A stretch of DNA of 64,000 nucleotides from Ilumatobacteraceae bacterium. Lineage in GTDB: Bacteria; Actinomycetota; Acidimicrobiia; Acidimicrobiales; Ilumatobacteraceae. The notes beneath the pieces were generated by a model. The model worked only from the letters and a program-made list of their open reading frames with translations, did not search any database and was not told the DNA's origin. The stretch's first letter is position 1; the number at the start of each line of letters is the position of its first letter. Below are positions 58,095-64,000 of this stretch, in pieces. The position numbers and the translations under genes are program-made. The DNA lies in NCBI GenBank assembly GCA_033344875.1, contig JAWPMO010000001.1:3807595-3871594 (forward strand), given 5' to 3'.

Positions 58095-59480
58095 ATGGCA
58101 ACGACCGAACAACCGGCCGCCGAGCGACCGCACGGCCACGAGGATCCGGGCCGTCCCGGTGGCGCAGGCGATCTCTCCACGTTCGAACGACTCGAGTCCG
58201 ACGTGCGCTCATACTGCCGCGGCTGGCCGACCGTCTTCGAACACGCCGAGGGCGCCGTCCAGACCGATCGTGACGGCCACCGCTACCTCGACTTCTTTGC
58301 CGGTGCCGGCGCACTCAACTACGGACACAATCCGCCTGAGTTGACCGATGCGCTGGTCGACTACATCACCGGACGCGGTGTGACCCACTCGCTCGACATG
58401 GCATCGGTGGCGAAGGAGCGCTTCCTCCTCACGCTCGACGAGGTGATCTTGCAGCCCCGCGGCCTCGACTATCGCGTCATGTTCCCCGGGCCGACCGGCA
58501 CGAACGCCGTCGAGTCGGCGATCAAGCTGGCTCGCAAGGTCACGGGACGCGAGACCGTCATCAGCTTCACCAACGCGTTCCACGGCATGACGCTCGGCTC
58601 GCTCGCCTTGACCGGCAACTCGGTCAAGCGGGCCGGCGCCGGGGTCCCCCTGGGCAACGCGGTCAAGATGCCGTTCGAGAACACGTACGGTGACGAACTC
58701 GACACGCTCGACCTGCTCGACTCGTTCCTCACCGACGCCGGCAGCGGCGTCGACCTCCCCGCCGCAGTGATCGTCGAGACGGTCCAGGCGGAGGGCGGCG
58801 TCAACGTGGCGTCGGCCGGCTGGATGCGGCGACTCGGCGGCATCTGCAAGCAGCACGGTGTGCTGCTCGTCATCGACGACATCCAGGTCGGATGTGGGCG
58901 CACGGGGCCGTTCTTCTCGTTCGAGGACATGGGCTTGGACGAGCAGCCCGACATCGTCTGCCTCTCGAAATCGCTCAGTGCGTACGGCCTGCCCTTCGCG
59001 ATCGTGCTGCTCGATCCGCGCTGGGACGTCTTCACGCCCGGTGAGCACAACGGAACGTTTCGCGGCAACAACCTCGCGTTCGTGACCGCCGCCGCCGCGA
59101 TGGAGCGGTGGTGGCGCGACGACGCGCTCACCGACGACGTGCGTCGCCGTGCGGCGATGATCGAGACCGAACTCGACTCCCTCGTCGACGAGCACCCGGG
59201 CCTGTTCGAGGAGCGCAGAGGCCGCGGACTGATCCAGGGCGTGTTGTGCTCCGAGCCGGAGGACGCCGGGCGGATCTGTGCTGCGGCGTTCCAGCGAGGG
59301 TTGTTGCTCGAGACCGCCGGTCCGGACGACCAGGTCGTGAAACTGCTGCCACCGCTGACGATCAGCGACGAAGAACTCGGTCGCGGCCTCGACATCATCC
59401 GCGCCGCCGTCGAACAGACGGTCGACGATCAGGGGCAGCGCCTCCTCGACGCGCCTGCTGCGGCGGGGACGACGTCATGA
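58095..59480 (+). CDS. ectB: Diaminobutyrate--2-oxoglutarate aminotransferase
   Basis: A 461-residue class III PLP aminotransferase that makes L-2,4-diaminobutyrate from aspartate-beta-semialdehyde with glutamate. [53 protein letters not shown], the [15 protein letters not shown] block and PLP-lysine [18 protein letters not shown] are all typical. AAAGGA lies 8 nt before the ATG at 58095; upstream open frame is out of character. The polar 30-residue N-terminal extension is variable. Stop overlaps ectC as ATGA. Confidence 0.94.
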   Translation: MATTEQPAAERPHGHEDPGRPGGAGDLSTFERLESDVRSYCRGWPTVFEHAEGAVQTDRDGHRYLDFFAGAGALNYGHNPPELTDALVDYITGRGVTHSLDMASVAKERFLLTLDEVILQPRGLDYRVMFPGPTGTNAVESAIKLARKVTGRETVISFTNAFHGMTLGSLALTGNSVKRAGAGVPLGNAVKMPFENTYGDELDTLDLLDSFLTDAGSGVDLPAAVIVETVQAEGGVNVASAGWMRRLGGICKQHGVLLVIDDIQVGCGRTGPFFSFEDMGLDEQPDIVCLSKSLSAYGLPFAIVLLDPRWDVFTPGEHNGTFRGNNLAFVTAAAAMERWWRDDALTDDVRRRAAMIETELDSLVDEHPGLFEERRGRGLIQGVLCSEPEDAGRICAAAFQRGLLLETAGPDDQVVKLLPPLTISDEELGRGLDIIRAAVEQTVDDQGQRLLDAPAAAGTTS

Positions 59481-59908
59481 TCGTGCGGACGCTGGGCGAA
59501 CTCGAGGACACCGAACTCGACGTTCGCGCCGACACGTGGAAGTCGCGGCGCTTGTTGCTCGCGAAGGACGCGATGGGCTTCTCCCTCCACGACACCGTGC
59601 TCTACGCGGGCACGGAGACCGAGATGCACTATCAGAATCACCTGGAAGCCGTGTATTGCATCGAAGGGCACGCGGAGATCACCGTTGCCGACACCGGTGA
59701 GGTCCACGAGCTTCGTCCGGGCACCGTGTATGCGCTCGACGAACACGATCGCCACGCGCTCCGGGTCTTCGAGGACTTCAGATGTGTGTGCGTGTTCAAT
59801 CCGCCGGTCACCGGTCGGGAGGTCCACGACGAGCACGGGGTGTACCCGCTGCTCCATGAATCGGAGGAGGACGCGACCGCGCAAATGCCGAAGGACGATC
59901 CGACATGA
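59477..59908 (+). CDS. ectC: Ectoine synthase
   Basis: A 143-residue cupin enzyme closing N-gamma-acetyl-diaminobutyrate to ectoine. [68 protein letters not shown] and [20 protein letters not shown] match EctC, including the metal ligands in EAVYCIEG and DEHDRHALR. Overlaps ectB (ATGA) and ectD. Confidence 0.94.
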   Translation: MIVRTLGELEDTELDVRADTWKSRRLLLAKDAMGFSLHDTVLYAGTETEMHYQNHLEAVYCIEGHAEITVADTGEVHELRPGTVYALDEHDRHALRVFEDFRCVCVFNPPVTGREVHDEHGVYPLLHESEEDATAQMPKDDPT

Positions 59909-60798
59909 GCACCGTCGACCGGTACCGATCGCGAACCGGTGGCGAGGAGCAGGTGTCCGACCGGCTCGACCCCGTGTTGTGGGGTGGACCCGACGTGCCG
60001 GGCCCATTGAGCAGCGAACAGCTCCGACGCTTCGAGACAGATGGTTTCCTGATCCTCGAGGACTGGCTGGATCGCGACACCGTGGCGGCGTGCCTCGACG
60101 ACGTCGCCGCGCTGGGTCGATCTCCCGAGATCGCCGGCGACGAACGCTCGATCCTCGAACCCGACTCGGGCGCGCTCCGGTCGCTGTTCCAGGTCCACCG
60201 GTCGGGATCGGTGGTTCCGGGGCTGGTCGGCGACCGGCGTCTCGCCGGAGCGGCACAGCAGATCCTCGATGACGACGTCTACGTGCACCAGAGCCGGATC
60301 AACCTGAAACCGGCCTTGCACGGCAAGTCGTTCTCGTGGCACTCCGACTTCGAGACGTGGCACGTCGAGGACGGGATGCCGGCGATGCGTGCGGTGAGCG
60401 CCTCGGTCGCCTTGACCGACAATCACTCGTGGAACGGCCCACTGCTGCTGATCCGAGGCTCGCACCTGCGCTACGTCGCGTTCGGCGGCCGCACGCCCGA
60501 CGACAACTATCGAACCTCGTTGCGGCGTCAGGAGTACGGCAGCCCCGATCTCGAGGTGCTCGCGGCGTTGTACGAGCACGGCGACATCGTCACGTTCGAC
60601 GCACCTGCGGGTTCTGTCGTGCTGTTCGATTGCAACGTCATGCACGGGTCGCCCGACAACATCTCGCCGGTGTCTCGAACGAACCTGTTCGTCGTGTACA
60701 ACGCGATGACGAACGCGCTCCAGGACCCGTTCGGAACCGACCGGCCCCGACCCGAGCACATCGCCGAACGTTCCCCGGAGCCCCTCGTGCTCGGCTGA
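59905..60798 (+). CDS. ectD: Ectoine 5-hydroxylase
   Basis: A 297-residue Fe(II)/2-oxoglutarate dioxygenase that hydroxylates ectoine to 5-hydroxyectoine. The metal site has [18 protein letters not shown] (HxD) and a distal His in [17 protein letters not shown], with the 2-oxoglutarate arginine after it. [36 protein letters not shown] and [19 protein letters not shown] are EctD blocks. ATGA overlap with ectC shows one message. The full ectABCD operon implies salt or temperature stress protection. Confidence 0.93.
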   Translation: MSTVDRYRSRTGGEEQVSDRLDPVLWGGPDVPGPLSSEQLRRFETDGFLILEDWLDRDTVAACLDDVAALGRSPEIAGDERSILEPDSGALRSLFQVHRSGSVVPGLVGDRRLAGAAQQILDDDVYVHQSRINLKPALHGKSFSWHSDFETWHVEDGMPAMRAVSASVALTDNHSWNGPLLLIRGSHLRYVAFGGRTPDDNYRTSLRRQEYGSPDLEVLAALYEHGDIVTFDAPAGSVVLFDCNVMHGSPDNISPVSRTNLFVVYNAMTNALQDPFGTDRPRPEHIAERSPEPLVLG

Positions 60799-60810
60799 GC
60801 CGACGAGTGG

Positions 60811-61761
60811 TCACATGGCGGCGACGGCCGACGCGGCGGCGACCCCCGAGTCGAATGCGCCCTCGACCTTCGGTCCGGCGAACAGGTCGCCGGCGAGCAC
60901 GACGCGGTGCTCCTCGTTCACCCAGCACGGATCGGGCCACGGCTCGACCGGGCCGGCGAACCGCCATTTCTTCACCTGGACGTCGGTCACCGAGGCCTCG
61001 CCGAGCCACGGTCGGGCGCGTTCGAGCAGGAGGTCGCGCAGCGAGTCGGTGTCGTCGTCCCAGTGGTCGGAGCTCCACGGTTGCGTGGCGTGGAAGGTCA
61101 CCGCCGGCACCGGGCTGATGCCCTTGGCGTGGTTGTCGCCGATGAAGCCGAAGGGGGCATCGGCATCGGTCGGGTCGAACTGCACGCCGCCGGGTGACGG
61201 AACGGCGCTCGGACCGTCGAGCACGGTCAGGAGACCGATCGTGCGGTGGTACTCGCGGCGGAACAGCGCGTCGGGCACGCCGAGCTGTGCCTGCACGAGC
61301 AGCGCCCACGACTGCGGCACCGGACACGTCAGCACGAGTGCGTCGACCTCGTGCACGACGCCGTCGTCGATCACGACGTCCCAACCCGCCTCGGTCGGTC
61401 GGCATGAGAAGACGAGCCGGCTCGTCAGGCAGTCCAGGCCCGTCGCGAGGTCCTTGGCGAGTGTGTTCATCCCGGACGTGCCGCAGTAGCGCGGGTGACC
61501 GTCGGGTGTGTCGGCGAACCCGTGGCACCAGACCCGGGCGATGTCGCGAGCGACCCAGTCGTCGACCTGGCGCCGGAACGCGTCGCCACGGGCGGTGAAG
61601 AACTGCGCCCCGTGGTCGAGCCGCGCCGAGCCGATCCGTCGAGTGGCGAGACGTCCGCCCACCGAGCGTCCCTTGTCGAAGACCACGACCTCGTGCTCCG
61701 ACGACAGGCGGCGCGCTGCGACCAGGCCGGCGAGTCCGGCACCCACGACGGCGACCCGCAT
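60811..61761 (-). CDS. FAD-dependent amine oxidase/renalase-like oxidoreductase
   Basis: A 316-residue flavoprotein. VAVVGAGLAGLVAARRLS is the dinucleotide-binding loop, VFDKGRSVGGRLATRRIG the GR-x-x-TRR block of renalase-type proteins, and DHGAQFFTARGDAFRRQVDD its follow-up. The C-terminal FAD motif is VVLAGDLFAGPKVEGAFDSG. Bacterial renalase-like enzymes repair or oxidise NAD(P)H isomers; the substrate here is uncertain. Convergent with ectD, 13 bp from it. ATG overlaps the upstream gene's stop as TGATG. Confidence 0.82.
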   Translation of the reverse strand: MRVAVVGAGLAGLVAARRLSSEHEVVVFDKGRSVGGRLATRRIGSARLDHGAQFFTARGDAFRRQVDDWVARDIARVWCHGFADTPDGHPRYCGTSGMNTLAKDLATGLDCLTSRLVFSCRPTEAGWDVVIDDGVVHEVDALVLTCPVPQSWALLVQAQLGVPDALFRREYHRTIGLLTVLDGPSAVPSPGGVQFDPTDADAPFGFIGDNHAKGISPVPAVTFHATQPWSSDHWDDDTDSLRDLLLERARPWLGEASVTDVQVKKWRFAGPVEPWPDPCWVNEEHRVVLAGDLFAGPKVEGAFDSGVAAASAVAAM

Positions 61762-62615
61762 CAGCCGGTCGCGGTCGCGGGCGCCTCGAGCGACGTCGAG
61801 GTGGTCACGGCCCGTTCGGCTCGGCGGAGGAAGTCGAGCATGATCCGATTGAACGTGGTGCCGTGTTCGATCATGAACCCGTGGGCGGCTCCGCTGATCA
61901 CGACCAACTCGGCCGTGGGGATCGCCTCGGCGATCTCTTCGGAGTCGCCACGCGGGGTGAGGATGTCCTGGTTGCCGACGATCACGAGCGTGGGCACCTC
62001 GATCTCGCCGAGTCGTTCGGCGAGCTGGTCGTCGATCGACAGGATGCCGGCGACCTGTCCGGCGAAGGCATGGGCGGGCCGCGACAGGGCGAGCGGGCCC
62101 ATCCAACCGATCGCGGGGGCCAGCCGACGGAACGATCGTGGTCCGATCACCCAGCGGGCGGCGGCCGCGGTCATGGCGCCCATGCCCGAGGCCTGTGCCG
62201 TGTCGGCCCACTCGGCGAGGAGTTCCTTTCGCCAGGGATGGTGCCGGCACGCGGTGCAGGCCAGCGTCAGCGAACGCACCCGGTCGGGGTGGCGGAGCGC
62301 CATGATCTGGCTGATCACGCCGCCCATCGACGCGCCGACGACGTGGGCCGACTCGACGCGGGCGTGATCGAGCACCGCGGCCGCATCATCGGCCATCTGC
62401 TCCATGGTGTACGCCCCGTACGGCTTGTCGCTGCGGCCCGCTCCACGGTTGTCGAACGCGATCGTGCGGAACCACGGCGCGAGCGCGATGCGTTGCAGAT
62501 CCCAGAGGTGCTTGTCGGCGCCGAGACCCTGGATCATCAGGACGGGAGGCCCCGACCGGCGCCCGGACTCGCGGTAGTGGAGCCGCACCCCGTCGGACGC
62601 TCGTACGTACGGCAT
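61761..62615 (-). CDS. Alpha/beta hydrolase
   Basis: A 284-residue alpha/beta hydrolase. Oxyanion block LMIQGLGADKHLWDLQ, FDNRGAGRSDKPYGAYTMEQ, nucleophile elbow GASMGGVISQ, acid in VGNQDILTPRGDS and His in SGAAHGFMIEHG. The elbow has Ala in place of His (GASMG), as in many 3-oxoadipate enol-lactonase-like members. Substrate unknown. ATG at 62615 overlaps the acyltransferase-like gene's stop as TGATG. Confidence 0.85.
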   Translation of the reverse strand: MPYVRASDGVRLHYRESGRRSGPPVLMIQGLGADKHLWDLQRIALAPWFRTIAFDNRGAGRSDKPYGAYTMEQMADDAAAVLDHARVESAHVVGASMGGVISQIMALRHPDRVRSLTLACTACRHHPWRKELLAEWADTAQASGMGAMTAAAARWVIGPRSFRRLAPAIGWMGPLALSRPAHAFAGQVAGILSIDDQLAERLGEIEVPTLVIVGNQDILTPRGDSEEIAEAIPTAELVVISGAAHGFMIEHGTTFNRIMLDFLRRAERAVTTSTSLEAPATATG

Positions 62616-63361
62616 CACAGGCCCCCGATGCCGCCGGTCGGCAGCCAGTCGAGCGGCGTGCCCGTGAGCGTGCCGCCCATCTCGTCGAGCAGCGCATCGA
62701 TCCTGGCCTGGAGCAGATCGGCGGTCTCGAGCTCTTCGAGCGGCCCGCGCCGACGTCGCCGGAGCCGGGCGGGGGCACCGATCTCGACCCGCGCATTGCG
62801 ACGGACCGGCACGGACACCGTCGCAGCGGGGAGGACCCGGACGCCCGCGGCCACGGCCGCGCCCACCAGGCGGTGGTCGATCAACCCGGATCGTTGGTTG
62901 GTGGCCTCGTGGTCGGCACCGAGCACGACGAGGCTGCCGGCGCGCAGCGCACTCTCGACCTCGGCCTCGACGGGGAGGAGGCCGCCGAGTCGTTGCATCA
63001 GCGGCCCGATCGGAGCGACGTCGGGGCGGCCGACGAAGCGGACCGGACGGTCGACCTCGGCCCCGATCGCCAATGCGGCGAGGATCGGTGCGAGCGCGAA
63101 CCGTCGGGCGTTGACGACGATCAGCGCTCCGGTGCGTTTGGGCAGGTGCTCGGCGCCACCGACCGAGGTGCTCCAGCGCAGTTGACTGGCCGACCAGATC
63201 CGGTTGACGAACGCGTTGTCGCGTCCCCAGTCGTCGACCTCGTTGGCGGTCCAGGCCCGGAAGGTCTGCACCGAGGACGAGGCGAGGTCGGTGGCCGGTT
63301 TGCCGACGGCGCGGACGGGCATCGAGATCACGTCGGCGAGTTGGCGGGCGGGATTGGCCAT
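62615..63361 (-). CDS. PlsC-like acyltransferase-related protein, catalytic motif degenerate
   Basis: A 248-residue protein with the layout of 1-acylglycerol-phosphate acyltransferases: an ALIVVNARRFALAPILAAL strand, RPVRFVGRPDVAPIGPLMQR and ALRAGSLVVLGADHEA. The usual HX4D catalytic motif (NHxSxxD) reads NARRFALAP, so both His and Asp are missing and the protein is probably inactive as an acyltransferase or works differently. It is coupled by TGATG to the SDR gene. In mycobacteria, as I recall, galE2 and an acyltransferase-like gene are adjacent near proC. Confidence 0.65.
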   Translation of the reverse strand: MANPARQLADVISMPVRAVGKPATDLASSSVQTFRAWTANEVDDWGRDNAFVNRIWSASQLRWSTSVGGAEHLPKRTGALIVVNARRFALAPILAALAIGAEVDRPVRFVGRPDVAPIGPLMQRLGGLLPVEAEVESALRAGSLVVLGADHEATNQRSGLIDHRLVGAAVAAGVRVLPAATVSVPVRRNARVEIGAPARLRRRRRGPLEELETADLLQARIDALLDEMGGTLTGTPLDWLPTGGIGGL

Positions 63362-64000
63362 CACGCGACCGCCCGGGCTGCTGGAGTGTGCACCACGCTG
63401 GGCCACCGGTAGAGCTGGTCGATCACGTCGCTCGTCGTGGCGGTCGGGGCGAAGCCGAGTACCTCGGCGGCGCGAGCGTTGTCGCCCAACCTGCCGCGCA
63501 CCAACATCTCGTGCACGTGGTCGGGGAGCGGTGCGCCGGCGAGGTAGGCAGCGGCCTTGGCGGCGGCCCACTGCGGCCCGACGACGGGCACCGGAACACG
63601 ATGGCCTCGACGGGTCGCCTGATACGCGGTGATCGCTCCCGGAGCGACGATGTTGACCGGCTCGTCGAGCGCCAGCCGGGCTGCGGCGACGAACGCCTCG
63701 GCGGCATCGTGCTGGTGGACGACGGCGAACGGAGGGTCGGACAGCGCGCTGAACGGCACCGCGGGCATGCGGAGCAGGCGTCCGAGCGGGCTCGGTACGT
63801 GAGGTCCGAGGACGCTCGCGAGACGGAGTCGGCCGACCGCGACCCCGATGCGGGAACCGATCGCCGTGGCGGTGTCTTCGATGTCGAGCAGGGTCCGGCC
63901 GTACCCACTGGTGGGGAACGGCACGACGTGTTCGTTGGGGCGGGTCACCGAATTGCGGCGACGGCCGTAGACCTCGAGGCCGCTGCGGACGACGATCGCC
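63361..64000 (-). CDS. NAD-dependent epimerase/SDR, C-terminal part (runs off right edge)
   Basis: A partial frame of 213 codons continuing beyond the window. AIVVRSGLEVYGRRRNSV matches the strand before the catalytic loop of extended SDRs, and VVPFPTSGYGRTLLDIEDTA, GVAVGRLRLASVLGPH and FAVVHQHDAAEAFVAAARLA are typical of NAD-dependent epimerase/dehydratase proteins such as GalE-like ones. The Rossmann nucleotide site lies outside the window. The stop forms TGATG with the acyltransferase-like gene. Substrate unknown. Confidence 0.75.
   Translation of the reverse strand, partial: AIVVRSGLEVYGRRRNSVTRPNEHVVPFPTSGYGRTLLDIEDTATAIGSRIGVAVGRLRLASVLGPHVPSPLGRLLRMPAVPFSALSDPPFAVVHQHDAAEAFVAAARLALDEPVNIVAPGAITAYQATRRGHRVPVPVVGPQWAAAKAAAYLAGAPLPDHVHEMLVRGRLGDNARAAEVLGFAPTATTSDVIDQLYRWPSVVHTPAARAVA

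Overview
The window looks like chromosome from a free-living, very GC-rich actinobacterium. MshA (mycothiol synthesis), paired GET3-like ATPases, a CadI-like protein, frequent GTG starts and a mshA-proC-rex-hemACD-hemB-hemL order all point to Actinobacteria. The ectABCD osmolyte operon and the many secreted proteins carrying a shared VDTR/RYADSR repeat would suit a marine or saline Acidimicrobiia member such as an Ilumatobacter relative; that placement is inference. No insertion sequence, prophage, CRISPR array or rRNA was seen. One tRNA (Pro, CGG) is present.

Layout. 0-5.3 kb: partial alpha/beta hydrolase, LysM lipoprotein, putative HxD...H oxygenase, a repeat-bearing surface protein, and a B12-dependent ethylmalonyl-CoA mutase. 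5.3-5.8 kb: a perfect hairpin and a 90-bp tandem repeat. 5.8-8.7 kb: aat, 3-hydroxyacyl-CoA dehydrogenase, membrane protein, Nudix hydrolase. 8.9-10.9 kb: arsR-acr3 divergent from a CadI/ArsI-like gene, with two operator-like palindromes between. 11-19.8 kb: membrane protein, nadE, PQQ-type sugar dehydrogenase and a large S53-like protease. 19.9-27 kb: luciferase-like monooxygenase plus hydrolase, an RHH/MazF toxin-antitoxin pair, an HTTM membrane pair, a Tat lipoprotein and an MFS transporter. 27-35.4 kb: tRNA-Pro, receiver protein, two GET3/ArsA-like ATPases, NfeD-like protein, TetR with a divergent DUF1772 gene, selB and selA. 35.4-43.6 kb: dut, an FKBP and an FKBP-cyclophilin fusion, histidine phosphatase, moaD, an RsiG-like protein, an XRE regulator, mshA, a YbjN-like gene, proC. 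43.7-56.1 kb: SAM hydrolase, acyl-CoA ligase, rex with its operator, hemA-hemC-hemD, two surface proteins, hemB-hemL: a C5-type heme route to uroporphyrinogen III. 57.4-60.8 kb: ectA-ectB-ectC-ectD (ectoine and 5-hydroxyectoine). 60.8-64 kb: a four-gene operon linked by TGATG overlaps, cut by the window edge.

Gene order is dense. Co-directional neighbours often overlap by ATGA, GTGA or TGATG, implying translational coupling. Many first genes of units have a TANNNT box exactly 6-7 nt before the start codon and no Shine-Dalgarno sequence, which points to widespread leaderless transcription and fixes several starts. The most interesting items are: a pair of paralogous putative surface enzymes of unknown family (1494-3338 and 24405-25547), an FKBP-cyclophilin fusion lipoprotein, a single-motif RsiG-like candidate c-di-GMP-responsive anti-sigma factor, the exported repeat domain shared by three proteins, and an NfeD-like protein that lacks the expected catalytic serine.
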